From NCBI GenBank assembly GCA_946811185.2, contig OX328102.1, positions 12,525,194 to 12,589,193 of the forward strand: a DNA stretch of 64,000 nt, in the 5' to 3' direction. Both the position numbers and the translations under genes were made by a program. Positions within the stretch are counted from its first letter, which is position 1; every line of letters begins with the position of its first letter. Source of the stretch: Hippopus hippopus. Its lineage: Eukaryota; Mollusca; Bivalvia; Cardiida; Cardiidae. Under the pieces are notes generated by a model, which was given only the letters and a program-made list of their open reading frames with translations, searched no databases and was not told the origin of the DNA. Below are positions 21,828 to 31,716 of the stretch, in pieces.

Positions 21828-21982
21828 TTAGGGAACCATCTATGTTTTGTAGTAAATGTGATTCTTGATAATTCCTGATCTGAGGGACCATCGGGTCTAA
21901 ACCTGGTCTCGTATCTTTTCAACAGTCTTTCTTGTATTGGAACACTTCCTTCTCGTGCTTCCAAGTTATCATAGGTGAGGGG
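21828..21982 (-). CDS. MRPL42: MRPL42 exon (helical region and FTTKHRW)
   Basis: Acceptor ctttacag, donor CCTAA|gtaagt. Encodes PLTYDNLEAREGSVPIQERL onward, ending LSRITFTTKHRWFP. An in-frame TAA lies directly beyond the donor, so splicing is needed. Confidence 0.9.
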
Positions 21983-22239
21983 CTGTAAAGAATAAATGGT
22001 TCATGGAAAGAAATGTCACAAAGACATGTATACTCCCTCAACATGATGATGGTAACTGTTGTGGTTTAGCTCTCAAAGTCAACTAGGAGCCTACTCATGC
22101 TATAGCCCTAAAGTCTTTTGAAAAATACATTCAAACAAGAACTATGACAGCAGTAACAAATAAAATGTTCACTTATCAACAAACTTTTGGGATTGTCTGA
22201 CCAAAGAGAATAATTATGCACATGGTTGATCACATATGT

Positions 22240-22368
22240 CTCAACTGGTGAGATCTGTTACAGAAACGGTAGATCACGTTGTTAGAAAAGGGAAAAATAG
22301 TTTCCTTTTCTAACAATGTGTTCAAGGCTTCTTCTTCAGGGTAGAGAATCATCTGATAAAGGGATTAT
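22240..22368. repeat. Degenerate Pal-MITE
   Basis: Shortened hairpin: cacgttgttagaaaaggga against ttccttttctaacaatgtg. Confidence 0.6.
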
Positions 22369-22599
22369 CTCTGATAAGGTCGGAAGATATAAACATGTAG
22401 AAAATCATGACAAATTTCAACTGAGAAATGCCACCTCAATCTTTGCGTTGGCAACATGACTCTGACAGATGACATATCACATATCAATTCTTTTCGTTTC
22501 TTTGAAATTAATTCAAAATCCAACCAGGCCAAACTTAATGGCCTGACAAAATCATATGTCATTACTTTTGAAAGTAGTACATAGGAATTTGCTTGTTTT

Positions 22600-22765
22600 G
22601 TGTTCAAAATCTTTTTCTACATTATTTCAGTCATATCAGTGGTCAGTGCACCTATACATGCTTTCCTGAGTTTTTTTTATCCAATACTTTGTACAATACT
22701 TTTTCCAAGTCACTGGTTGCTTTCAAATATAAACAAGTATGAAATAATGTTCAGCTGTGACAAAG
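22600..22765. repeat. TGGTGTTTAACGCCG-type repeat fragment
   Basis: Shares atttcagtcatatcagtggtc and ccaagtcactggttgcttt with copies at 8440 and 47255. Confidence 0.55.
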
Positions 22766-22800
22766 GAATAAATTACTTTGAAAACATCCTCATAGAACAA

Positions 22801-23351
22801 CTTAAACTCTGGTTACCATACAACAAATTTTCAGATATGTCTCCCTGCAAAGCATTTGCGGACAATTAATAGAATATGTCTTAACCCTGTATCCCGCAAT
22901 CCCAATTTTAAACAACCCTGATGAAGACGCCTTTTGAAAACATTATAAGAAAAGAAGAAAATGCTGGTAACCAGTTACTCCTCCTTTTTTTCCCACAATG
23001 TTTTCTATATTTTCAGAGACAAGTCCCATTATTTGAACTACATTTAATTTGTTGTCTGCAAATGCATTCAATTTGGACAAGACTCTAAAATTTTCACATC
23101 TGGTAAAGAGTTAACCCCTTCCCACACAATTCCGCATTTTAACAACCCTGAAGAGGAAAGCCTTTGAAAACATTGTGGGAGAAGGAGAAAATGCTGGTAA
23201 CCAGCATTTTCTCGTTGTCCCACAATGTTTTCTATCCAATAAATAAGAGAAATTATCATTTGAGCTCTATTTGTCGTCTGCATATGCTTTTAATCTGCTC
23301 AAATCCAAAGTTTTGTTGTCTGGAAAAAAGTTAACTGTGGTAAAGAGTTAA
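22801..23351 (+). repeat. B stub plus two Pal-MITEs sharing TTAA
   Basis: B-arm stub 22801-22872, then A+B copy 22881-23114 and A+B copy 23111-23334, which share TTAA 23111-23114. A leftover ggtaaagagttaa follows at 23339. Confidence 0.85.
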
Positions 23352-23446
23352 ATGATAGGATTTGTTCTTTCCATCAAACAACATTCCCTTACATCAGTAA
23401 CTAGACATGGAAACAACATGCTAATTCAGCATTGCAGATTTCCAAT

Positions 23447-23674
23447 GAACCCATTTACCATGTGATCCTAAAATTAAAAGACCCTGAGAAAGAAGCCTTT
23501 TGAGAACATTAAGAAAAAGGACAAAATGCTGGCTACAAGCATTTCCTCCTTTTCCCACAATGCTTTCTAACCTTTCAAAGAAAACTCCAATTATTTAGGT
23601 AACATTTAATTTGTTGTCTGCAAATGCTTTCAATTTGAATAAGTGTAAAATATTGTTGCCTGATACAGGATTAA
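23447..23674 (+). repeat. Pal-MITE (A+B)
   Basis: Arm A begins aacccatttaccatgtgatc; arm B ends cctgatacaggattaa. Confidence 0.8.
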
Positions 23675-23689
23675 ACAATATAACTCCCT

Positions 23690-24012
23690 GCCACAGGATG
23701 TTATTTCAATAATGCTATCCAAATAGCGGTTTGGGAGGAGAAGATTTTTAAAGGTTTTTTACTTTGGTTGCCATGGCAACCAGAATTCTTCATGGAACAC
23801 AATTATTTGAAGGAATTTGAAAGAGGACCACCAAAGGAACATTCCTGTGAAATTTGGTAAAAATCCAGTCAATAGTTTCTGAGGAGAAGTTTTTTAAAGA
23901 AAAAGTTTACGGACGCACGCACGGACGAATGGACGAACGAACGGACGGACGGACGCACGACGGACACAACGCCATGACAATAGCTCGCTGGCCTTCGGCC
24001 AGTGGAGCTAAA
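23690..24012. mobile_element. HINE-like 3' end fragment
   Basis: Shares ttgccatggcaaccagaatt and ctggccttcggccagtgga with the end of the 5322-6424 element, including the (ACGG)n stretch at 23911-23965. It has no internal array left. Confidence 0.65.
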
Positions 24013-24013
24013 A

Positions 24014-24073
24014 AAGGAGAAAATGCTAATTGAAAACATTTGAAAAACATGGGATTGTTTGGAAAAGGGTTTA
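24014..24073 (+). repeat. Pal-MITE fragment
   Basis: Contains aaaaggagaaaatgcta and gattgtttggaaaagggttt; the centre is lost. It lies 18 bp from an MRPL42 exon. Confidence 0.5.
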
Positions 24074-24091
24074 TAATACATGTATGTGTAC

Positions 24092-24176
24092 CTGTGTATG
24101 CTCATAAGGATGAGTAGGTTCCGGATGCCAGCATATCAGAGTCTTTCCATCTGTGGACATGCCCACTTTTGGTTCT
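24092..24176 (-). CDS. MRPL42: MRPL42 exon (conserved core)
   Basis: Acceptor ccgcag, donor CACAG|gtacac on the minus strand. Encodes EPKVGMSTDGKTLICW and HPEPTHPYEHTQ, the most diagnostic mL42 block. Confidence 0.9.
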
Positions 24177-24235
24177 CTGCGGAAAAAAGAAAACATTAAT
24201 ACCGCTTTCATTACCGATGACGACTTCAGTAGCTG

Positions 24236-24305
24236 TAGCAGACAGGGTTGATCTAGATCAGACTGCACAGAATGTGCAGTCAGATCTTGGATCTACATCG
24301 TCCAC
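24236..24305 (+). repeat. GTAGATC palindrome
   Basis: Inverted pair gatctagatcagactgcaca and tgtgcagtcagatcttgg. It lies 60 bp upstream (minus sense) of MRPL42 exon 24176-24092. Confidence 0.65.
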
Positions 24306-24324
24306 TATGATACTTATCTATGAG

Positions 24325-25312
24325 GGTCATCCAATAAGTTAACAGATAACAAACTATAACAAATAGCGGTATACCTGCACTATCTCCCTTCAAGGTATTG
24401 ACCCCTGCTTCATATAACCGCATTTGATCTCTTTTGAAGATCCGTAATTCTCGTTGCTAGGCAACCATCAGAGATGCTTTGCTGTTCCTTGGCCATGACA
24501 ATTTTCAGGGCTTGTAAATCATCAAAACAAATTCCCCGGATCAGCATTTTTTATTTGAGGAATAGGTCATAGTCACATAGACCTTTAAGTAGGGAGAATG
24601 AGGCATTCTGAAGATTGCGATTTCAATTCAGGTTTATAGCTATGTAACCACTCATCTCATCTAAATTGCAACATTATGACTTAAGAACCTATCACTTTGA
24701 TCTTCATACTGCTTTAAGTGTTTTTCTGCAACTTTTACCCTGTGAGTCATTCGGTTTTGATTCAAGTGATGAGAGACCCACCTCGCAAAAACCCTCTGCA
24801 TTTTTAAATGCCTTGTTAATATCGTGTAAACTGATCCATGAGAAATTCCAACAACCTCAGCTAACTACTCTATCTTCATCTAAAAAATCCTTTATTTTTT
24901 CAACATGAAACTTGTATGCAGCCTCTATCCACCGTCCACTGCGAGAGTCATCGGAAATGTAAGAATTTCCACCGGCAAAACATCTGATCAACCTCTAAAC
25001 TTTACTAAATGACACTGCAGATCCATTACAAGCTTCTGATAAATTTTTGTGGATTTCCTCTCCTGCTTTCCCTATCAAAAACCCATTTTTTATGTACGCG
25101 CGTTGTTTAGCTTGGCTTAACACGTCCATGACGCAAAAGTGATATCTAGATGATGTCACATCATGATGACGTCATGTGTTGCACATGAATGTATTCAGCG
25201 TTAATCAATAGAGTAATAGTTAATGATCATGCATGCCACGTTTCGTTACTTTTCTATATAAGATAGAAAATATATGGGACCATTATCAGAACTTCTTGGA
25301 TGACCCTCGTAT
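24325..25312 (-). mobile_element. Mariner element with TA and inverted ends
   Basis: Ends are tgagggtcatccaataagtt and the inverse of gaacttcttggatgaccctc. About 1 kb, inside an MRPL42 intron, with a decayed transposase on the minus strand. Confidence 0.75.
24420..25140 (-). pseudogene. Decayed mariner transposase
   Basis: The minus strand reads, with stops and frame changes, AGEEIHKNLSEACNGSAVSF, SDDSRSGR, VGISHGSVYTIL, then near the end FDDLQALKIVMAKEQQSIS and LQKRSN. These are N- and C-terminal parts of a mariner transposase; the catalytic middle is deleted. Confidence 0.7.
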
Positions 25313-25407
25313 GACTATAGTCATCAAATAAAAGCATTGAAAATCTACTACAACTGGGGCAAAAAGTGGAATTTATGGATTGGGTTGTGAAAGAGGTGAC
25401 TCTTCAG

Positions 25408-26107
25408 TCCTTACTAAATGACAAATTTTTTGACTCATACAAATTGGACGAATCTGCAGACAACAATTAAGTTTTGCTTAAGTAATAGCACCTGTTTTTT
25501 TTGTACGGGTAGTAAACATTTTGGGGAAGGGGAGTTGCCCAAATCTAAAGCATTTGCAGACAAACATATTAAATACTGCTTGAATGATTTCTATCTTTGA
25601 TAGGATAAAAACCTTGTGGGAAAAGGAGAAAATGTTGGTTTACCAGCATTTTCTCCTTTCCCCACAATGTTTTCCAATGCCTTCTTTTTCAGGGTTGTTA
25701 AAAGTTGGGATCGTAGTAAAAAGTTTACCAAACTGTCTATCAAAAAATCCAGAGTTTCAATGAGGAAAAGGTCTTTTGAAAAACTTGTTGGAAATATTTT
25801 CTACCCTTTCTGATACAAATTCTATCATTTGGGGCACATCGTGTCATCTGCATAATCCTGTCAATTTAGACATTTGTAAGATTTTGTTGTTTAGCAAAGG
25901 GTTAACTTAACTCTTTACCAGACATAAGGTATATCAACATTAAAAGCATTTGCAGATGGCAAAATAAAAGTGACTGAAGATCTATGATTTGAAATCAGAA
26001 GGGTTGAAAGTGTGGGAAAAGGAGAAAATGCTAGTTACCAGCATTTTCTCCTTTTTCCACAATGTCTTCAAAAGACATCTCCTTTTGATTATTTGGTAAA
26101 GGTTTAA
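25408..26107. repeat. Cluster of four Pal-MITE pieces
   Basis: B fragment 25408-25530, B+A 25530-25730, A+B 25731-25905 and B+A 25907-26107. TTAAs occur at 25902 and 25907. The last copy ends 43 bp from an MRPL42 exon. Confidence 0.75.
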
Positions 26108-26149
26108 TCATTCGCTACATCATAGAAAATCAAAAATTAACAGTTATAC

Positions 26150-26216
26150 CTGTCATCATCGTTTCTGATTTCACTGGAAATCTCACTAGTATAGGTACGG
26201 GAGGTATTCAGAGCAG
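26150..26216 (-). CDS. MRPL42: MRPL42 exon (N-terminal region)
   Basis: Read on the minus strand: acceptor tttcag, donor GACAG|gtataa. It gives ALNTSRTYTSEISSEI then RNDDD, entering in phase 1 and leaving in phase 2. Support is splice signals, phase and position; the sequence itself is weakly conserved. Confidence 0.7.
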
Positions 26217-26280
26217 CTGAAATGTATGGAAAAAGGTCAAAATCAATTCGGGAAACATAAATTGTGCACTACTCACTTCC

Positions 26281-26508
26281 TTAACTCATTACCAAACGAC
26301 AATATTTTAGGCTTGTCCAAATCTAAAGCATTTGCAGACGACAAAATAAAAGTGACTGAAAATTTGAAATTTGTTTTGTGAAGGGTAGAAAACATTGTGG
26401 GAAAAGGAGAAAATGCTGGTTACCAGCATTTTCTCCTTTTCCCACAATGTTTTCTAAAGGCTTATTTTTCAGGATCGTCAAAAGTAGGGATGTGTGGTAA
26501 TGGGTTAA
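26281..26508 (-). repeat. Pal-MITE (B+A), near-perfect hairpin
   Basis: TTAA 26281-26284 and 26505-26508. The core is an uninterrupted inverted repeat over about 33 bp per arm, so this is probably a young copy. Confidence 0.9.
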
Positions 26509-26554
26509 GACAATAATGAGTTAAAGACTGGCCAATGGTCAACAAAATTTACTA

Positions 26555-27410
26555 TTATTTCAAAAAGTGAAATAGATGCAGCATTTTTAGATTTCAAACC
26601 AGCATTCAGCAAAGTATCTCTCAAATGGCTATTTTTTAAACATACATCTTTACTCATTTTCATCCATTTTTTTAGCCATTTTTTTCTTTATTTCATCAAA
26701 CTATAACCACTCTTGTACCTTCATGCCAAATATTGCCTCTGATGGTTGCAAGGTTGCACAGATTATGACGGATAGAAAATGCATTTCATTCTGTGAAGGC
26801 TATTCAAAGACATAACAACCACAGTTTCTGGCTTAAATCGAAGACAAATCCCTACAGTTTCTTTACCCCATACACCTTATACTGATTTTTTATCTATGTT
26901 TACACAGCTGACTAGATTATAACACCGTCAAGTTTTACCAGGCTGTCAGCGTTTGTTTACTCTGGCTGTAAAGACATCTCTTTAAGTTATGGAATACTGG
27001 GATTCGGGTTTAAAATATAAACACAGAAAACTTTGTAATGAATAGGAAACAAAGGCTCCTTGTGCATGGTTAGACTTCCACATGGCAAAAGGTGACTAAT
27101 GACTTGTTACTGGACAAATACATGAAATGATCTTCAATGCACAATGGACAAAATTAAGCTAGTGAATATTTCATGAAAGACGAGAAGGCAAAATGATAAA
27201 ACCTAAACAAATTGAAAACAAAAGGATGTGGGAGTAATTATAGATAATAAGCTGAACAAATTTACATCTAAGGTTCTACATAATTGCAAACTGAAACTTA
27301 GGAATATATGTTCTATACAACTAGATTTTATATAAATCACTTTCACACCTCAATTTGGAGTATGCATTCTGTGATGTGGTGTCCAAGATACAAAAACGAT
27401 ACGGGACATG
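26555..27410 (+). pseudogene. LINE reverse-transcriptase relics
   Basis: EIDAAFLDFKPAFSKVS at about 26570-26620 resembles the RT motif around LDFSKAFD. At about 27215-27400, KDVGVIIDNKLNKFTSK and a region matching PHLEYA..VW.P..KKD in another frame resemble the end of a non-LTR RT. The part between is replaced; stops throughout. Confidence 0.6.
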
Positions 27411-27428
27411 CTCTGTGAAAAAAGGACT

Positions 27429-27482
27429 TTAACCTTTACCAAATGACAAAATCTTAGACTTGTCCAAATTGAAAGCATTTGC
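27429..27482 (-). repeat. Pal-MITE B-arm stub
   Basis: Ttaccaaatgacaaaatctt through aaagcatttgc, cut by the unit that starts at 27484. Confidence 0.7.
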
Positions 27483-27768
27483 CAGGGCTTTTTTCCCAAA
27501 AATTGGGAAGGGGCCTTAACCTTTCACTTTAGGAAATTCAAGCATGATTTTGGCCAAATTGGGAAAAAGCATACTGACTTTCAATAAACAAATTAATGGC
27601 AGTGTACATACATACAGTAAATAGAAAGTTGCAACAATTTAATAATTGAAACAAATTTAACAGTTACACTACAACTGCTTAAACCATGGCCAAATGTCTC
27701 ACAGTATTTGCACATATAGGCTTATAGCCCTTTTTAACACTACCGCGGTACACCCATGGGTGCCGGAG

Positions 27769-27985
27769 TTAACCCCTTACCAAACAATCACCATTTTTAA
27801 CAACCCTGAGGAAGAAGGCTTATGAAAACATTGTTGGAAATGGAGAAAATGACGGTAAACAACATTTTCTCCTTTTTCCACAATGTTTTCCAACCTAACA
27901 AGGACTACTCTCATCACCTTTAATTTGTCGTCTGCAAATACTTTCAATTCGGATGTCAAAATTTTGTCGTTTGGTAAAGAGTTAA
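27769..27985 (+). repeat. Pal-MITE (A+B)
   Basis: TTAA at both ends; its right TTAA supplies the stop codon region of the minus-strand ORF at 28320-27982. Confidence 0.85.
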
Positions 27986-28320
27986 TACTTCAGCAGAACT
28001 GCTTTCTGGCCATCATATGATACAAGGGAATCATTATCTGTGGAAGTTACAGGGCTAGGCTTGGATATTATATCTGGAGATGTAGAGTTTGCATCATGTG
28101 TAGTGATAATAATTGTCCAGTCTTCAGACAACCGGAAATCGGCGATGCCCGACAGAACCGGCACTTCAAATTGAGACTCAGTATGCGGAGATTTGATTAC
28201 CTGTAGAGCGATCGGCAAGGAATTTGAATGTTTCACGCCGAAAGTAAAAAGGCTGCATTGGCCTTTATCATCTGCAGCCCATTTAACAAACTTTTTGTAA
28301 TGTTTCCCGGTTCTTGACAT
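27982..28320 (-). CDS. Unrecognised 112-residue ORF
   Basis: An in-frame TAA sits just before the ATG, so this Met is the first possible start. The protein begins MSRTGKHYKKFVKWAADDKG and contains DFRLSEDWTIIITTHD, then a Ser/Thr/Pro-rich stretch, ending AVLLKY. Composition looks like a real protein, with no signal peptide or membrane segment. The final codons come from the edge of a Pal-MITE; a donor-like GTATTA at the same place could instead splice onward, so this may be one exon. I do not recognise the family. It lies between TIR-like ends, so it may belong to a transposon rather than the host. Confidence 0.4.
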   Translation of the reverse strand: MSRTGKHYKKFVKWAADDKGQCSLFTFGVKHSNSLPIALQVIKSPHTESQFEVPVLSGIADFRLSEDWTIIITTHDANSTSPDIISKPSPVTSTDNDSLVSYDGQKAVLLKY

Positions 28321-28385
28321 ATTTTACTGGGTTACAGCATGTTTTTTTTTTCAAATACGTTTCCTGCAATCGATTAAGAATATGT

Positions 28386-29280
28386 TCACAGTGTTAAATT
28401 AAGAAAACTTCTTATGTCAACTGTAAGCTTGTATAAAAGACAAACAATTATGTAACATGTCAAAGGATTTAATACTGAATGATAGGGAAATGACAACCGC
28501 GTCAAGTCTACCTGCGGTGTTATAATGCGCAAAAAAATAACTTGGTTCGGTTTAAGGTTGCCTCCATTAAATAAAGCAAATGGCGCCAAGAAATCGCAAC
28601 ATTTCCACCATACTGCAGCACAGTCAGTGGAGTCATTTCAGTACAAATCAATAAATAGCCTGCTTTCGGTTTCAATGCCTGCTAAATAATGAAAGTTTTA
28701 AGTCTGATGATGTGAAATAGCTTTCGAGATATTGGTATTTTAACTTACTTGGAATTTCAGCATCGTATTATGGGAAATTCTTACAGCAAAATTGGGAAAT
28801 TCTTTCACCAAAATTGGGAAAAAAGATGCTTTTTGCAATTGGGAAGTCACCGAATATCGGCCTCTATCATAGAAGGAACAAAGCCCTTTGGTTTGTTTCA
28901 CACTTCCAAGCTGGATATGTCTTAGCAACTTGAAATGTCTGAAGTTTTGATATGATTTTCTTGTAGAATAGTGTTTCCGCTATCCGTTGGTACTATGAAT
29001 ATCAATATTGGTTGTAAAATTACTTGTAAATGGGGCGAAATCCGTGACTAGGGTACTGAAAATGCGTTTGGAGTTGTTTATCTTTCAGTGTATAAGTGTG
29101 TAATATTATGATTTGAGAAACTGTCACTCGCCGTTCACCTGTGGATTTGTTTGACATACCTTCAAAGGTGTAGAACCAGCGGCTAAAACAGTGTCATTTG
29201 AAAGCAAATAAAACACACAGACTTATGACCAGACAGGTAGGAGCATATAACTAATAGACAAACATGCAAGGATACAGACT
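28386..29280. other. Mixed DNA, no confirmed gene
   Basis: Short minus-strand frames at 28386-28589 and 28740-28928 are unconvincing. The missing first exon of MRPL42 could be here or farther right, but I found none with the needed phase. Confidence 0.4.
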
Positions 29281-29282
29281 AT

Positions 29283-29822
29283 AGGCCGAAATTGATATGG
29301 GCCGAAATAGTTATGGGCCGAAATTGTAATGGGCCGAAATGTCCAGGCCCATAGTTGGTGTATCCTTATAGCAGTTACATGAACAAAAATGTTAAAGAAA
29401 CAAATATGTCGAAACTCAAAAGCACCAAGACGATTAATCTACTTTACCACGCTTTAAATGTGCAATCCTGCTAAAAGTTAGCGTCTTCTTCAAGTTCGAC
29501 ACCAATGCAGCCATTTTGTTCGTTGTGGGCTTGTTTGATTGAACTCTCACTCGGGTAATAATACAGATCTGGAGAAGATAATTCTGTTATGTTCTTTTTG
29601 AAAGGGTTCGCATTAAGACGGGCCAATTTCTTATCAAACCTAACATCTTTTAAGCAAACGTGAAAGACTATATAAAATGGTAGATTTTTATAAGGATGCG
29701 GAAGATATATTGACAAAATAACTGGACCTTCTCTTTGTGGGATTGGGGTCAAAACGGCCCACTTCCAAAACGGCCCGGTACCAAAACGGCCCAGTGCCGA
29801 AACGGCCCGGTACCAAATTGGT
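29283..29822. mobile_element. Putative element with GGGCCG minirepeat ends
   Basis: Left end has four gggccgaaat-like units (29283-29345); right end has four inverted units of type aaaacggcccggtacc (29750-29822). Between them lies a 93-codon minus-strand frame (29471-29752) of unknown kind. Confidence 0.45.
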
Positions 29823-30145
29823 CCACTTTTTTGTCATTAACTAAAACTCAATGAAGAACCGTCATTTGGACCACACAGTTACTCTTATAAAAATCACTTA
29901 TTTAGTTTTATAAAATTTACTTATAACATGAATTTTGATCATTTGAATCGAGCGAGATGGTCTCCTGCTACGAATTTATTGAAACATGTACAGAGATGTA
30001 TCCTTTCTAGCTGTCATTTTCAACATAAGTAATTTGTGCATAACTGACGTAAAAAGACTGTAGGAAAGCAAACCACAACGTATACATTTTTTAGAAGAAT
30101 ACCAGTTGATCATGAGAAAAGAACGGGGGGAAGGGGGAAGACAAA

Positions 30146-30370
30146 TGAACTAGAGAACATTTCATTTCCAGATGTTAGAGCTAAATACATGAGACTTTTC
30201 CAGAAAACCATTAATAATGCCAATACCCGAGAGCAAAAGATTCTAGACAACCCAAATATGTTTACCCAGTTAGTGCTAGACAGTACCCATCAAGACGTTA
30301 GCTGTACAATCTGCATCCCTTCGGGTTCTATAGAAAGATTGGAATTCCTATCCAGGGAATACCTATGAAA
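30146..30370 (+). pseudogene. Coding-like relic, unknown
   Basis: About 75 open codons beginning TNELENISFPDVRAKYMRLF, ending in TGA at about 30368-30370. Shifting frame just after gives ISADATNLQNISDALRTTL, and another coding-like piece (VIEDESPYPDNSDSQLHL) occurs near 30695. It looks like a frameshifted transposon or gene remnant. Confidence 0.4.
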
Positions 30371-31159
30371 AATCCATATCAGCAGATGCCACCAACTTGC
30401 AAAATATCAGTGATGCCCTAAGGACTACTTTAATAAAAAAAAAATTATACCCCTCAGTATCACTGCGGACATGTATATAAGCATATTTCTACTCTAAACT
30501 GTATACATGTCAGTCCACAATTTAAACAATCATGACCATTAGCTCCATGTGACCACAGATAGACATTTATCTAATTTGAACTGTAACTGTAATTGTGTTA
30601 AATACAAACCTTAAAATATCTCGCGACATTAATAGGCATGCAACGCGATATGTGGCGTATATATATTATGTGGTGTATATAGAAAAAAATCAGTGATTGA
30701 AGACGAAAGCCCTTATCCTGACAACTCAGACTCTCAACTACATCTGCAACCAAGTACAGTCTGAGGTTCTCCGAACAGGGAAACGGAGGAATCTAGTAAA
30801 CAATAACAACAACAACATGGTAGCTTGACCTAAATATATCTGTCTAAAAAACAAGACTTCATTTTTGAAAGCAAGATTTATTGTAACTTTACATGAGACA
30901 TTTTATTGCTGTATTAGAAAATAATACAAGCGGGTTCTCTCTATCGTAAATTTTAGGCTAAATTAAGTATCTCGGTACCAGCAAACTCAGACCATCCTAT
31001 ATTGTCTTCCGAATGTTTTGTTTCTTTTTTAAAAGAAAAAGAACTTTGCAGATCAATTTTATGATCCAAATAAAGATGTTTTCTAGAGCTAGTTGTTGAA
31101 GTGAAGCAGGAGTTGTGTAGAAAGAAGTTAATGTGTTTCAATTTCCTCGATTTTCTTCT

Positions 31160-31328
31160 TATCCTTTACCAGCCTGAGTTTTAGTAATCCTGAAGAAGAA
31201 GACTTTTGAAAGCATTGTGGAAAAAGGAGAAAATGCTAGTTATTATGTACTTCCAAAGACATGTTCCCCACAATATTCTGAAAAGCCATTTGACGAGGTT
31301 TTTGACAATAAACACAACCTTTACCTAA
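31160..31328 (+). repeat. Pal-MITE, probably A+A, eroded
   Basis: Left arm cctttaccagcctgagtttt; right end aacacaacctttacc; core deleted. Confidence 0.6.
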
Positions 31329-31639
31329 CAAACCATAATTATGATAGAATATTTTGAACGATGCGTGCACACGTGCGCCATTCACAGTCCAAGCTTTGGC
31401 TTGTTCGTTTCAAATATTAGAGGAAAAGAAACGAACATGCTAAACCATGTTGCAGATTCAGTTGTTGTTGAGTCAGGTCTGTCAAAGGACGGTTCAATAG
31501 ATTGTGTAACACGTGACGAAGGACTTTATCAATTTAACCTCATTTAGTAACTTACGGCTCGAACATGGCACGGTAATATACGATCTCAGAGACACCATTC
31601 TTTTGAAAAGTGCAAGAACACTAAATACCGCGTTATTTT

Positions 31640-31710
31640 ACCTAGAGGAAACCACGCCCCCTTGTTCTTACATTGGTTAATTTAAAGCAGTATCCAGGAC
31701 GCTGACAACA
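31640..31710 (+). promoter_or_regulatory. Possible APEH promoter/5' UTR
   Basis: A GC-box-like ccacgcccccttg at about 31652 and an inverted CCAAT box (attggtta) near 31673 precede acaacaATG. No TATA box. Inferred only. Confidence 0.3.
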
Positions 31711-31716
31711 ATGACG
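31711..31716 (+). CDS. APEH: Possible APEH first coding exon (Met-Thr)
   Basis: ATG ACG followed at once by gtatgag, a fair donor, phase 0. Joined to 45149 it gives MTVEKAINLYRQF, a plausible APEH N-terminus. Only position, phase and repeat-poor context support it. Confidence 0.3.

Larger units (their letters stand above)
19880..26216 (-). other. MRPL42: Mitochondrial ribosomal protein mL42 gene (last four exons)
   Basis: Four minus-strand exons join in phase (26216-26150, 24176-24092, 21982-21828, 19934-19880). The product is a component of the large subunit of the mitochondrial ribosome. The recognisable parts are STDGKTLICWHPEPTHPYEH and FTTKHRWFP, both matching the most conserved mL42 segments (a TSDG..I.CYHP...PYEHT block and FTTKHRWYP). 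About 108 residues plus stop are seen. The N-terminal mitochondrial import sequence and start codon should be in an upstream exon ending in phase 1, right of 26216 on this strand; I did not find it. The last exon diverges from the vertebrate C-terminus. Introns contain a mariner relic, MITEs and HINE-like pieces. Confidence 0.85.
27484..28890. mobile_element. Possible 1.4 kb TIR unit of unknown family
   Basis: The left end agggcttttttcc and the inverse of the right end (ggaacaaagccct) match at 12 of 13 bases. Sub-terminal wording also recurs (ccaaattgggaaaaagcat; cccaattgcaaaaagcatc). It holds a Pal-MITE and the 112-codon ORF. No clear target duplication was seen. Confidence 0.4.

Noticed and set aside
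28386..28589. MRPL42 first exon candidate (frame starting MAPFALFNGG)
   Set aside because: It has a donor-like CAG|gtagac, but its phase 0 end would put a stop codon into the next MRPL42 exon, which needs phase 1.
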